From: an uncultured Paracoccaceae bacterium
GTDB taxonomy: Bacteria; Pseudomonadota; Alphaproteobacteria; Rhodobacterales; Rhodobacteraceae
DNA length: 64,000 nucleotides
Assembly: GCA_947500005.1 (NCBI GenBank)
Contig: CANMQJ010000004.1
Location: forward strand, 129,399-193,398
Direction: 5' to 3'
Of this stretch, positions 55,425-64,000 are shown one piece after another. Each line of letters starts with the position of its first letter. The stretch's first letter is position 1. The notes below the pieces were generated by a model that was given only the letters and a program-made list of their open reading frames with translations, searched no databases and was not told where the DNA came from. Both the position numbers and the translations under genes were made by a program.

Positions 55425-56783
55425 TCACAGGCGGCGAACAGGTTGCCGCATCGTGACCAGTTCCTCGGACATGGTCGGATGCACCGCCACCGTCCGGTCG
55501 AAATCCTCCTTTGTGGCGCCCATCTTGACCGCGATCCCGGCCAACTGGATCATCTCGCCCGCGCCCGGCGCCACGATGTGGCAGCCCAGCACCTTGCGGG
55601 TCGCCTTCGACACCACCAGCTTCATCAGAACCCGCTGGGAGCGGCCCGCGAAGGCCTGCTGCATCGGCTTGAACGAAGTCGCGTAAACCTCGATCTCCTC
55701 CTGCTCCGCGGCCTCCTCCTCCGACAGGCCCACCGTGCCCATCTCGGGCTGGGTGAAGATCGCCGTTGGGATCAGCGCGTGATCGACGGGCGTGGGATTG
55801 CCCCGGAACACCGTCTCGACGAACGCCATCCCCTCGCGGATCGCGACCGGTGTCAGGTTCACCCGGTCGGTCACGTCGCCGATGGCATAGATCGAGGGTA
55901 CCGCGGTCTGACTGTATTCGTCCACCTTGACCTCGCCCTTGCGGCCCAGTTCGACGCCCAGCGCCTCCAGTCCCAGCCCATCGGTGTTGGGCTTGCGGCC
56001 CGTGGCGAACATCACCTTGTCGAACACGGTCTCGTCGCCATTGGTGGCCTTGACGCGAACCTTGTCGCCCTCGGCGCTCATCTCCAGCACGTTGGTGCCC
56101 AGATGCAGGTTGACCCCGTTCTGGCACATCTCCTCGCTGACAAGCCCGCGCGCCTCCTCGTCAAAGCCGCGCAGGATCTGAGCACCGCGATAATACTGCG
56201 TCACCTCGACGCCCAGCCCGTTCATGATGCAGGCGAATTCGCAGGCGATATACCCGCCGCCGACGATCAGCATCTTTTCGGGCAGCGCGTCCAGGTGGAA
56301 CACCTCGTTCGAACTGATGGCCAGATCCGAGCCCGGAAACTCTGCGATCGAGGGCGTGCCGCCCGTGGCGATCAGGATATGCTTGGCCGTCTTGCGCGTC
56401 CCGTCGGCCAGTTCGACCGTGTGCGGATCGACGACCGTGGCGCGCTGGTCGAAACTCTCGACCCCGTTGTTCTTCAGGATCCCGCGATAGATGTTCTCCA
56501 GCCGGTCCAGCTCGGCATGCAGCTTGCCCTTGAAAGACGTCCAGTCGAACGCGCCCGGCTTGATATCCCAGCCATAGCTCTGCGCATCCTCGACCATGCC
56601 GGCATATTCGCTGGCAAAAACCATCAGCTTCTTCGGCACGCAGCCCCGGATCACGCAGGTCCCGCCATAACGGTCCTCCTCGGCCAGCGCGACCCTGGCG
56701 CCCGCCTCGCCCGCCGCGACCCGCGCCGCGCGCACCCCGCCCGAACCGCCGCCGATGACAAAAAGGTCGTAATCGAAATCCAT
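55425..56783 (-). CDS. gor: Glutathione-disulfide reductase
   Basis: 452 aa, full length. NADPH-dependent FAD enzyme that regenerates reduced glutathione. DLFVIGGGSGGVRAARVAA is the FAD fold, GGTCVIRGCVPKKL the redox disulfide (Cys43, Cys48), MLIVGGGYIACEFACIM the NADPH fold, and the C-terminal VAVHPTMSEELVTM the interface His-Pro...Glu pair. It lies 36 bases after the small membrane gene, on the same strand as rpiA, so the three may be co-transcribed; NADPH supply by the pentose phosphate route would fit. Confidence 0.96.
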   Translation of the reverse strand: MDFDYDLFVIGGGSGGVRAARVAAGEAGARVALAEEDRYGGTCVIRGCVPKKLMVFASEYAGMVEDAQSYGWDIKPGAFDWTSFKGKLHAELDRLENIYRGILKNNGVESFDQRATVVDPHTVELADGTRKTAKHILIATGGTPSIAEFPGSDLAISSNEVFHLDALPEKMLIVGGGYIACEFACIMNGLGVEVTQYYRGAQILRGFDEEARGLVSEEMCQNGVNLHLGTNVLEMSAEGDKVRVKATNGDETVFDKVMFATGRKPNTDGLGLEALGVELGRKGEVKVDEYSQTAVPSIYAIGDVTDRVNLTPVAIREGMAFVETVFRGNPTPVDHALIPTAIFTQPEMGTVGLSEEEAAEQEEIEVYATSFKPMQQAFAGRSQRVLMKLVVSKATRKVLGCHIVAPGAGEMIQLAGIAVKMGATKEDFDRTVAVHPTMSEELVTMRQPVRRL

Positions 56784-56819
56784 GTCCCGCCTCGCTTGCT
56801 GTCCTGCCGCGGGTGTACC

Positions 56820-57347
56820 TTACACGTCGCTGCTGTCCAGACCGTTCCTGCGCGCCAGCTGCACCTGCCATGGCTCGTCCAGATCCGGCCAGTGCCGCCG
56901 CAGCGCATCGATGAGCGCCTGACCTACGTCCGGATCGAAAGAATTCAATGGCAGACCGTAACTCATGCGCCCGCGCCGCGGATGATCGACATTCACAAAA
57001 GCGCCATCGGGCCGATTTCCCGAATGCCACGGCAATTCGAAACTCCGGACCTGGTCCCAGGAAAAGACCTGCAAGCTTTCATCCGGCAGACGCAGCCCCA
57101 ACCCCTCGTCCCCGACAGTGGCCAGGAGGCGGGCCGGGCGGCGAAGGCGTCGGAGCTCCAGGTAAACCGGGATGCAGACAAGAGCGATTATCACGGTGTT
57201 GAAAACCGTCATTACCAAGGAATCTCCGAGTGTCTCGGTCACCCTCGAATAAAGGAAATACAGTGTGACCGGCACGACAACAGCCATGGCCAGAAGCCTG
57301 CGCCGATGAGCCCGCTTCGTCTCGCGGAATTCCTGCGAAACCGCCAT
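56820..57347 (-). CDS. Membrane protein of unknown function between rpiA and gor
   Basis: 175 aa. A basic start (MAVSQEFRETKRAHRRR) leads to two hydrophobic segments (LLAMAVVVPVTLYFLYS and SLVMTVFNTVIIALVCIPVYL), followed by a soluble domain with FSWDQVRSFELPW and FVNVDHPRRGRMSYGLPL. The layout resembles PH-like membrane proteins such as the one at 11105, but no family is named. It starts eight bases after the rpiA stop and ends 36 before gor. Confidence 0.72.
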   Translation of the reverse strand: MAVSQEFRETKRAHRRRLLAMAVVVPVTLYFLYSRVTETLGDSLVMTVFNTVIIALVCIPVYLELRRLRRPARLLATVGDEGLGLRLPDESLQVFSWDQVRSFELPWHSGNRPDGAFVNVDHPRRGRMSYGLPLNSFDPDVGQALIDALRRHWPDLDEPWQVQLARRNGLDSSDV

Positions 57348-57355
57348 TCCCTGCC

Positions 57356-58144
57356 TCAGTCGGCAAGATCCGTGAACAGGTTGTCGCTTTCGACGAAATC
57401 CAGACGGTCCTGCTCGATCGTGCCTTTGTTGATGTCGCGCAGCTCGACCCGGCCGTCGCCATAGCCGATCACCACTGTGTCGCAGATGTCGATGAACAGC
57501 CCGTTCTCGACCACGCCCGGCATCTGGTTCAGCACCATGGCAAGCTGGCGCGGGTTGCCGATCCGTTGCAGGTGAAGGTCAAGGATGTGGTTCCCCTCAT
57601 CCGTGACAAAGGGCGAATCCCCGTTCATCCGCAGAGTCGCGGTCCGGCCCAGCACGTCCATCGAGATCAGCGTCTCCTCGATCAGCGCCTGCGTTGTCTG
57701 CCAGCCGAAGGGGATCACCTCGACCGGCAGCGGGAAGGCGCCCAGCGTCTCGACTTCCTTGCCGACATCCGCGATCACCACCATCTGGTCGCTGGCGGTG
57801 GCGACGATCTTTTCCTGCAACAGCGCACCGCCGCCGCCCTTGATCAGGTTCAGGTCGCCGTCAAACTCGTCCGCGCCATCGATTGTCAGGTCCAGCCAGC
57901 GCGCATCGTCGAGGCTGATCACCTCGATCCCGACATCGCGCGCCAACTGCGCGGTCCGGGTCGAGGTCGGCACGCCGCGGAACTTCAGCCCCTCCTCGCG
58001 CACCATCTCGCCCAGGCAGCGCACCAGCCAGGCGGCGGTCGACCCGGTACCCAGCCCCACGCGCATCCCGTCCTCGACGAAATCGGCCGCGCGCTTGGCG
58101 GCAACGAACTTGGCCTTGTCGATCGGTGACAGTTCTCCGGTCAT
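57356..58144 (-). CDS. rpiA: Ribose-5-phosphate isomerase A
   Basis: 262 aa. It interconverts ribose-5-P and ribulose-5-P in the pentose phosphate pathway. VGLGTGSTAAWLVRCLGE is the phosphate-binding loop, LTIDGADEFDGDLNLIKGGGGALL holds the catalytic Asp/Lys region, and VVENGLFIDICDTV is conserved near the end. A C-terminal extension of about 30 residues is seen. First gene of a possible rpiA-membrane protein-gor unit. Confidence 0.96.
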   Translation of the reverse strand: MTGELSPIDKAKFVAAKRAADFVEDGMRVGLGTGSTAAWLVRCLGEMVREEGLKFRGVPTSTRTAQLARDVGIEVISLDDARWLDLTIDGADEFDGDLNLIKGGGGALLQEKIVATASDQMVVIADVGKEVETLGAFPLPVEVIPFGWQTTQALIEETLISMDVLGRTATLRMNGDSPFVTDEGNHILDLHLQRIGNPRQLAMVLNQMPGVVENGLFIDICDTVVIGYGDGRVELRDINKGTIEQDRLDFVESDNLFTDLAD

Positions 58145-58409
58145 GGCAGCAACTCCAAAGCAGATTTGGCGCCCTTATAGGGCCATTGTGCCAAAGGCGC
58201 GAGGGGGCGGCGCGATTTTCGCCCTTTCCGCCGCGCGGGGCCGGGCGCTTCGCCCGCCCGCTCCGACCCGTCCCGGAAGATCTGGAGAATTTTCTTGCCC
58301 TCCCGCACGCCACCAGCGGTACATTCAGCCGGGTTTCCGATAGGGAAAGTCGTATTCCGCCCACCGGATTCACCGGATTCGCTCTAAGCCTCGCCGCATG
58401 AGATCCCCC

Positions 58410-59111
58410 ATGACCGACACGCTCCGCCTGCATTACGCGCCCGACAACGCCTCGCTCATCATCCGGCTGGCGCTGGAGGAGATGCGCCTGCCCTTCGAGG
58501 CGGTGCTGGTCGACCGTGCCGCCCGCGCGCAGGACGGCCCGGCCTATCGCGCGCTCAACCCCGCAGGCCTGATCCCGGTGCTGGAAACGCCGCATGGTGC
58601 GATCTTCGAGACCGGCGCCGTCCTGCTCTGGCTCGCCGACACGCATGGAACGCTGGCCCCCGCCCCCGACGCGCCCGAGCGGGGCGACTTCCTCAAATGG
58701 CTGTTCTTCACCGCGAACACGGTTCACGCCGACCTGCGCATCCTGTTCTACCCCGAGAAATACGCAGGTACCGCCGACCCCGAGGCGCTGCGCGACGGCA
58801 TCCGCAAAAGGCTGCGCGCGCACCTCGCCCTTCTCGACGCGGTTGCGAAACAGGCCCCCTCCTGGCTCTTGCCCGATGACCCTTCGGTTCTTAACTGCTA
58901 CCTTGTCTGCCTGTTGCGCTGGATGGCGCTCTACCCGCGCGGCGACGACCTGGGCTGGTTCTCGCTGGCCGACACGCCCTGGCTCCACCGCATCGCTGCG
59001 GGGATGGAGGGGCGAGACTCCACTCGCGCCGCCATCATCGCCGAAGGGCTCGGCGCCACGCCCTTCACCTCGCCCATCTATCCAGATCCACCGGAAGGCT
59101 CGGCTACCTGA
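58410..59111 (+). CDS. Glutathione S-transferase family protein
   Basis: 233 aa from the ATG at 58410 (MTDTLRLHYAPDNASLI); the ATG at 58398 is an alternative, and neither has a strong ribosome site. The N-terminal thioredoxin-like domain has LRLHYAPDNASLIIRLALEEM and LIPVLETPHGAIFETGAVLLWLADTHG, with the E-[ST]-x-A-like GSH motif (ETGAV). The C-terminal half is helical. The substrate is unknown. Its stop abuts the sdaA start (TGAATG), so the two are likely one transcript. Confidence 0.85.
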   Translation: MTDTLRLHYAPDNASLIIRLALEEMRLPFEAVLVDRAARAQDGPAYRALNPAGLIPVLETPHGAIFETGAVLLWLADTHGTLAPAPDAPERGDFLKWLFFTANTVHADLRILFYPEKYAGTADPEALRDGIRKRLRAHLALLDAVAKQAPSWLLPDDPSVLNCYLVCLLRWMALYPRGDDLGWFSLADTPWLHRIAAGMEGRDSTRAAIIAEGLGATPFTSPIYPDPPEGSAT

Positions 59112-60485
59112 ATGTTTCTCTCCGTCTTCGACATGTTCAAAGTGGGCATCGGCCCCTCCTCCTCGCACACGATGGGCCCGATGGTGGCCGCGGGCCGCTT
59201 TCTCGACCTGATGCGCGCCTCGCCCTTCGTGTTCGGCGGCCTGCGCGCCTCGCTGCATGGCAGCCTCGCCTTCACCGGCGTGGGCCACGCCACCGACCGC
59301 GCTACCGTGCTCGGTCTGGCGGGCTTCACCCCGCAGGATTATGACGCCGAGAAGGCCGAGGCGACGCTCGCCGAGATCGCCGAAACGCGCACCGTGCGGC
59401 CCGAGGGCCTGCCGCCGCTGCGCTTCGACCCGAAAACCGATCTGGTCTTCGATTACGACCGCCCGCTGCCCGGCCATGCCAATGGCATGACCCTGATGGC
59501 CACCGACGCGCAGGGCGACGTCATCCTGCGGCAGGTCTATTACTCCGTCGGCGGCGGCTTCGTCCTGACCGAGGAGGAACTGGCCCAGGGCAAGGATACC
59601 GACGAGGGCGACCCCGTTCCCTTCCCCTTCAAATCCGCCGCCGAGATGCTGGAGATGGCCGCGACAAGCGGCAAGACCATCGCCGAGATGAAGCGCGCCA
59701 ACGAGATCGCCCGCGGCTGCCCCGAAAGCCTCGCCAAGGGTACGGCGCGGCTCTGGCAGGTTATGAACGATTGCATCGAAAGGGGGCTTTCCACCGACGG
59801 CATCCTGCCCGGCGGTCTCAAGGTGCGCCGCCGCGCCAAGAAGATCCACGACGCGCTGCAGGCCGAACGCGGCATGAACCTCCAGGCCCCGCACACGATC
59901 AACGACTGGATGAGCGTCTACGCCATGGCCGTGAACGAGGAGAACGCCGCCGGCGGACAGGTCGTCACCGCCCCCACCAACGGCGCCGCGGGCGTGCTGC
60001 CGGCGGTGCTGCGCTACTACATCGACCACGTGCCCGGCGCGTCCGAGAAACGGATCGAGGAATTCCTGCTCACCGCCGCCGCCATCGGCGGGCTGGTGAA
60101 ATACAACGCCTCGATCTCGGGCGCCGAGGCCGGCTGCCAGGCCGAGGTCGGATCCGCAGCCGCCATGGCCGCAGCGGGGCTTTGCGCCGTGATGGGCGGC
60201 ACGGTCGAACAGGTGGAAAACGCCGCCGAGATCGCGCTGGAGCATCACCTCGGCATGACCTGCGACCCGGTGAAAGGGCTGGTGCAGGTGCCCTGCATCG
60301 AACGCAACGGGCTGGGTGCGATCAAGGCGGTCAGCGCGGCCTCGCTCGCCCTGCGCGGCGACGGGCAGCATTTCGTGCCGCTCGATGCCGTGATCGAGAC
60401 GATGCGCCAGACCGGCGCCGACATGCACGAGAAATACAAGGAAACCTCTCTCGGCGGGCTCGCGGTCAACGTTCCCAACTGCTGA
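59112..60485 (+). CDS. sdaA: L-serine ammonia-lyase (iron-sulfur type)
   Basis: 457 aa, the single-chain form. It deaminates L-serine to pyruvate with a [4Fe-4S] cluster. [20 protein letters not shown] is the beta-domain signature, [17 protein letters not shown] carries the first conserved Cys, and [19 protein letters not shown] two more. It follows the GST gene directly. An EamA transporter follows 41 bases downstream and may be part of the same unit. Confidence 0.97.
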   Translation: MFLSVFDMFKVGIGPSSSHTMGPMVAAGRFLDLMRASPFVFGGLRASLHGSLAFTGVGHATDRATVLGLAGFTPQDYDAEKAEATLAEIAETRTVRPEGLPPLRFDPKTDLVFDYDRPLPGHANGMTLMATDAQGDVILRQVYYSVGGGFVLTEEELAQGKDTDEGDPVPFPFKSAAEMLEMAATSGKTIAEMKRANEIARGCPESLAKGTARLWQVMNDCIERGLSTDGILPGGLKVRRRAKKIHDALQAERGMNLQAPHTINDWMSVYAMAVNEENAAGGQVVTAPTNGAAGVLPAVLRYYIDHVPGASEKRIEEFLLTAAAIGGLVKYNASISGAEAGCQAEVGSAAAMAAAGLCAVMGGTVEQVENAAEIALEHHLGMTCDPVKGLVQVPCIERNGLGAIKAVSAASLALRGDGQHFVPLDAVIETMRQTGADMHEKYKETSLGGLAVNVPNC

Positions 60486-60526
60486 GCCCGCTTTCCATCC
60501 CGCGCGGGCCGGTCTAACGTCCCGCC

Positions 60527-61465
60527 ATGACACGAGAAGCCCTGCCCCCGCTGACACAGGACAAACCCGTTCTGGGTATCACGCTCATGCTGGGCTTCTG
60601 CGTGCTGGCGCCCTTGGGCGATTCCATCGCAAAGCTGCTGGGCGAGGTGATGCCGCTGGGCCAGCTGCTGCTCGTCCGCTTCGCCATCCAGGCCGTCGTG
60701 CTGATCCCGCTGGTGATCCTGACCCGGCGTCCCTGGCAGCTCCGGGGCCGCCTTTTGCGCCTGACGGCGCTGCGCACGGGGTTGCACATCATCGGCATCG
60801 GCGCGATGTTCACCGCGCTCAGATACCTGCCGCTGGCCGATGCCATCGCCATCGCCTTCGTCATGCCCTTCATAATGCTGCTCCTGGGCAAATACGTGCT
60901 GGGAGAGGAGGTCGGCTATCGCCGCCTCGCCGCCTGCGTCGTGGGCTTTGCCGGCACGCTGTTGGTGATCCAGCCCAGCTTTGCCGAGGTGGGCTGGCCC
61001 GCGCTCTGGCCGCTGGTGGTCGCGGTGGGCTTCGCGCTTTTCATGCTGGTCACCCGACAACTGGCCAAGGAGACCGACCCCATCGCGCTCCAGGCCGTCT
61101 CGGGCGTCATGGCCACCGCCTTCCTCTTGCCTCTGCTGCTGCTGGGCGATGCGGCGGGCGTGCCCGACCTGGCCTTCGCCTTGCCCGACCGATCGCTGCT
61201 CTGGTTGCTGCTCGCCATCGGCCTTCTGGGCACGGTCGCGCATCTGCTGATGACATGGTCGCTGCGCTTCGCCCCTTCGGCCACGCTCGCCCCCATGCAA
61301 TACTTGGAGATCCCCTTCGCCACGATCATCGGCTGGCTGATCTTCCGCGACCTGCCCGACGGGCTGGCCGCCATCGGCATCTGCATCACCGTGGCCTCGG
61401 GTCTCTACGTCATCCTGCGCGAACGGGCCACCGCGCGTGCCCTGGCGCGAGGAACGCCCGCGTGA
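60527..61465 (+). CDS. EamA/DMT-family transporter
   Basis: 312 aa with ten hydrophobic segments in two EamA repeats (LADAIAIAFVMPFIMLLLGKYVLGEEV and APMQYLEIPFATIIGWLIFRDLPDG). Members export or import small metabolites; the position after sdaA allows an amino acid role, but this is inference. It is unlike the EamA protein at 47811 in sequence. Its last 56 bases overlap the 3' end of the thiamine pyrophosphokinase gene on the other strand. Confidence 0.9.
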   Translation: MTREALPPLTQDKPVLGITLMLGFCVLAPLGDSIAKLLGEVMPLGQLLLVRFAIQAVVLIPLVILTRRPWQLRGRLLRLTALRTGLHIIGIGAMFTALRYLPLADAIAIAFVMPFIMLLLGKYVLGEEVGYRRLAACVVGFAGTLLVIQPSFAEVGWPALWPLVVAVGFALFMLVTRQLAKETDPIALQAVSGVMATAFLLPLLLLGDAAGVPDLAFALPDRSLLWLLLAIGLLGTVAHLLMTWSLRFAPSATLAPMQYLEIPFATIIGWLIFRDLPDGLAAIGICITVASGLYVILRERATARALARGTPA

Positions 61466-62102
61466 CGAGCGCCAGCGCCCGGCGCGGCACCATCACCAGC
61501 AGCCCCGGCGCCTCCGCCTCCAGCCGCACGGGCCCCAGCGCCCGGTTCGACGTGCCCACCCGGCCATGCGGCTCCATCACCAGCCCCTCGATGGGCCATT
61601 CCAACCCCTCGGACCGCCCCGAAACCCGCGCCAGCGGAAACAGCGACACGACGTCGCCCGCCTCCAGGTCCAGCGCGATCTCGGGCGGCGCGTGGAACAG
61701 CACCTCATGCGCGCCGATCAGGAGGCAGGGCGGCTCGGCCCGCCGCACCAGAGTGTTCATCACCGCCAGCTGGTGATCCACCCGCGCGCCCAGGAAACCG
61801 ACCCCAAGGCATAGCGGTGCCGCCACGTGACGCAGCACCTTGTCGAAATCGGTGCTGTCCTGCTCCGAAATCTCGTGCAGCCGCCCGGCCGGGATACGCG
61901 CCCGCGCCGCCGCCGACAGGCTGTCGAAATCCCCGATCACCGCGTCCGGCACATGACCGGCCGCCAGCGCCGCCTCCGCCCCGCTATCGGCCGCGACCAG
62001 CAAACCGGCATGGCCCAGCGCCAGCGCAAGGTCGTCTGTGCCCAGTTCCCCCCCTCCGATCAGGGTTATTGGCGATGAGCTGTGAACAATGGGGGAAATC
62101 AT
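61410..62102 (-). CDS. Thiamine pyrophosphokinase
   Basis: 230 aa from the ATG at 62102 (MISPIVHSS); an ATG 45 bases upstream lacks a ribosome site. It transfers pyrophosphate from ATP to thiamine. ITLIGGGELGTDDLALAL, AADSGAEAAL and AVIGDFDSLS are the nucleotide/metal motifs of the family, followed by DSTDFDKVLRH and LGARVDHQLAVMNTL. The C-terminal half (RALGPVRLEAEAPGLLVM) forms the thiamine-binding lobe. Convergent overlap with the transporter. Confidence 0.9.
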   Translation of the reverse strand: MISPIVHSSSPITLIGGGELGTDDLALALGHAGLLVAADSGAEAALAAGHVPDAVIGDFDSLSAAARARIPAGRLHEISEQDSTDFDKVLRHVAAPLCLGVGFLGARVDHQLAVMNTLVRRAEPPCLLIGAHEVLFHAPPEIALDLEAGDVVSLFPLARVSGRSEGLEWPIEGLVMEPHGRVGTSNRALGPVRLEAEAPGLLVMVPRRALALVTRAFLAPGHARWPVRAG

Positions 62103-62241
62103 ACGCGGTTTACTGCCCGTTCCGGAAACGGGACACAATCTCGCCATGAAATGATACGCTGTTAATCATAGATTCGGGCCGAAATTGACGCTCGGGGGAT
62201 GGTATACCGCCAAGCACAAGTATGTAGAGGACGAGCATCCC

Positions 62242-64000
62242 ATGGTACAGAACAACAAGGTCCTGACGGTCTCCTACGGCACGTTTTCCTGCACGCTCGA
62301 AGGGTTCGAGGACTCTTTCGACACGATGAAGGCGATTGCCGAGTACTTCCGCGACCTCGCTGCCGATGACCGGTATTTCGGCGCGGAACCCCCGCAGCCG
62401 GATACGGAGATGCTCGCCCGCATCGCCGAACGCGAGATTTCGCGCCAGGTCGAGGCCCGCCGCGACGCCTCCGGCATCGTGCTGCGCGCCGCCCAGCCGC
62501 TGGCCGCACCCCTGACGGCCGGGGTCAGCGCCCCGTCGCCCGAACCGCCCGCCGCCGAACCGACCCCCGAGCCGAAAGCGGAACAGGCAGAGGCGCCTCC
62601 GGCGACCGAAGTGGAAATGCCCGCCGCCGAACCCGCGGCCGAGGCAGAGGAAACCGCACCCGCGGCACCTGCCGAAGCCTTCCCCGAGGCCACCGCCCTC
62701 GAAGCGGCCATCATCGAGGCCGAGGAAGAGGCCGAAGCCGCAGAACCCCGCATCGTCCCGGCCGAAGAGGACATGGCTCAAGACCTGTCCGACGCAGCCC
62801 TCGAGGAGACCGAGGCGCTGGCCGAAACCGCCGCCGAGGCCGAGGCCGAGGACGAGGCCGAACTGGCCGCGGCCCTGGCCGAAGAGGTTCTGGCCGAGGA
62901 CGAGCACGAAGCGGAGGCCGAAGCCGAACACGAAACCGAAGCCCGGACCGAAGACGAGCACGAGGCGGAAGCCGAGCCCGATTTCGAGCCCATGGTCGCC
63001 GAAGCGATCGCGCCGGAAACCGAAGCCACGATCGAGGAAATCGAGCACGCCCTCGAAGCCGAAGCCGAAACCTCCGAGGAGATCGAAGCACCCGAGGCGC
63101 GCGGCTCCGAGATCGAGGACCCCAAGACAGGTCTGCGCGACGAGGCCGAGGAAGAGGCCGCACTCGAAGCCATTTCCGCACGCCTGGCCGCGGACGAGGA
63201 AGACATGGCCTCGCAGACCGAAACCGGGCAGGACATCCCCCTGGCCGAGCCGGTCGAGCCGGAAGACGAGATCGTCCCCTTCGCCGACAGCATCGCCGCG
63301 AAACTCCAGCGCATCCGCGCCGTGGTCTCGCGCCAGGAGCGTCTGGCCGGCGACGAGTATGACGAGGACGAGCACGCGCAGGACATCCTCTCCCAGGCCC
63401 CCGCCCACGAGGAAGAGGAAGCCCCCGAGGCCCCGATCGAGGACGCGCTCTTTACCGATCTCGACATGGATGACGAGGACGGGAATGACAGCGACGACCT
63501 CAAGAACATCCTCGAGGACGACGCGCGCGCCGAGGCCGCGGCCGAACCTTCTGCCGAACCCGCCGAGGGCGAGAAGCGCATCGCCCGCGTGTTGAAGGTC
63601 AAGCAGCGCGACGTCGCCGCCGCCCTCGCCTCCGGCGAGATGGAGGAGGTGGCCGAGGACGAGGAAGACACTCCCGCCCCCGCCGGCTCGCTCTCGCCCG
63701 AGGACGAAGAAGACCTGATGCGCGAGCTTGCCGAGGTCGAGGCGGAACTGCGCGGCCACGACACGCAGGACGAGGAGGACGAAGACACTCTTTTCGGGCC
63801 CGGCGAAGAGGACTATTTCGACGCGGACAGCGAAGAGGAAGCCGCCACCGAGGAGGCCAGCCTGCCCCCCCTGCCCGCCGAAGAGGCCAACGGCGAGGAC
63901 CTGGCCCGGCTGATGGAGGCCGCCGACCTCAAGCTCGACGACCCCGAGCGCACCAGCAACCGCGAGACCTATTCGCATCTGCGCGCCGCCGTCGCCGCCG
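62242..64000 (+). CDS. Very acidic protein of unknown function, 5' part (runs off the window)
   Basis: At least 586 residues, with no stop before the window ends. The N-terminal 75 residues form an apparently folded domain ([57 protein letters not shown]). Beyond about residue 110 the chain is dominated by Glu, Ala and Asp, low-complexity and probably disordered or helical, with islands such as [41 protein letters not shown] and [19 protein letters not shown]. No named family. GAGGACGAG precedes the ATG. The Glu/Ala codon mix leaves the opposite strand almost free of stops. Confidence 0.85.
   Translation, partial: MVQNNKVLTVSYGTFSCTLEGFEDSFDTMKAIAEYFRDLAADDRYFGAEPPQPDTEMLARIAEREISRQVEARRDASGIVLRAAQPLAAPLTAGVSAPSPEPPAAEPTPEPKAEQAEAPPATEVEMPAAEPAAEAEETAPAAPAEAFPEATALEAAIIEAEEEAEAAEPRIVPAEEDMAQDLSDAALEETEALAETAAEAEAEDEAELAAALAEEVLAEDEHEAEAEAEHETEARTEDEHEAEAEPDFEPMVAEAIAPETEATIEEIEHALEAEAETSEEIEAPEARGSEIEDPKTGLRDEAEEEAALEAISARLAADEEDMASQTETGQDIPLAEPVEPEDEIVPFADSIAAKLQRIRAVVSRQERLAGDEYDEDEHAQDILSQAPAHEEEEAPEAPIEDALFTDLDMDDEDGNDSDDLKNILEDDARAEAAAEPSAEPAEGEKRIARVLKVKQRDVAAALASGEMEEVAEDEEDTPAPAGSLSPEDEEDLMRELAEVEAELRGHDTQDEEDEDTLFGPGEEDYFDADSEEEAATEEASLPPLPAEEANGEDLARLMEAADLKLDDPERTSNRETYSHLRAAVAA

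Noticed and set aside
62110..63978. Minus-strand open frame of 622 codons opposite the acidic protein
   Set aside because: It arises from GAG/GAA/GCC codons read backwards (long Leu/Phe/Gly runs). The plus strand has a credible folded head and ribosome site.
1..64000. CRISPR arrays, tRNA/rRNA genes, insertion sequences, prophage genes
   Set aside because: No regularly spaced repeats, no tRNA-like cloverleaf in the spacers I read, and no transposase, integrase or phage structural gene in any frame.

Overview
The window reads as a chromosomal segment of an alphaproteobacterium of the Rhodobacteraceae (Roseobacter/Rhodobacter group). The grounds are high G+C with strong third-position G/C bias, Rhodobacterales-type families (paired DUF2484 proteins, BolA/J-domain next to aerobic cobaltochelatase CobS/CobT, an RTX-Hint protein), and the order of the division/cell-wall cluster. 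No rRNA, tRNA, CRISPR array, phage or insertion sequence was found. Coding density is high and most spacers are short.

Layout. 1-5.2 kb: the 3' part of a molybdopterin hydroxylase subunit, an RTX-Hint secreted protein, a class I glutamine amidotransferase and a PAP2-type membrane phosphatase. 5.4-9.4 kb: malate synthase G (glcB) and gatB, with a 397 bp spacer carrying several symmetric or repeated sites. 9.7-14.8 kb: a minus-strand run from pepN through an SDR dehydrogenase and a small membrane protein to an unknown protein. 15-21.6 kb: DUF4177, BolA, J-domain, FAS1, cobS and cobT, with a divergent racemase-fold protein between cobS and cobT. 21.6-26.5 kb: a methyltransferase, an aminopeptidase P, DUF427 and a ClC channel.

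26.6-42.9 kb is the envelope/division block on the minus strand, in transcription order ftsW, murG, murC, an APC permease, two DUF2484 proteins, a small membrane protein, murB, ddl, ftsQ, ftsA, a 441 bp spacer, ftsZ, lpxC, bamD, a 76-aa protein and recN. It couples peptidoglycan precursor synthesis, divisome assembly, lipid A commitment and outer-membrane assembly.

43-50.2 kb: a flavoprotein, a small secreted protein, an AlkB-like di-iron membrane enzyme, a YhhN protein, ftsY, an EamA transporter, ispZ and a Crp-type regulator. 50.2-50.5 kb is a spacer between convergent genes holding a perfect TGTGA-N6-TCACA site followed by a strongly structured, terminator-like segment; it is my best candidate for an undescribed small RNA. 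50.5-55.4 kb: hflK, hflC, DUF2065, a sulfotransferase-like gene and a DegP-type protease (membrane/periplasmic quality control). 55.4-64 kb: gor, rpiA, a GST, sdaA, a second EamA transporter, a thiamine pyrophosphokinase, and the 5' part of a very acidic unknown protein that runs off the window.

Two recurring themes stand out. First, otherwise conserved operons carry extra genes (racemase-like between cobS and cobT, permease inside mur, sulfotransferase before degP). Second, a dispersed intergenic element (about 30 bp core plus GC hairpins) occurs four times, always in non-coding spacers. Functional statements rest on recognised family motifs; no database search was possible.
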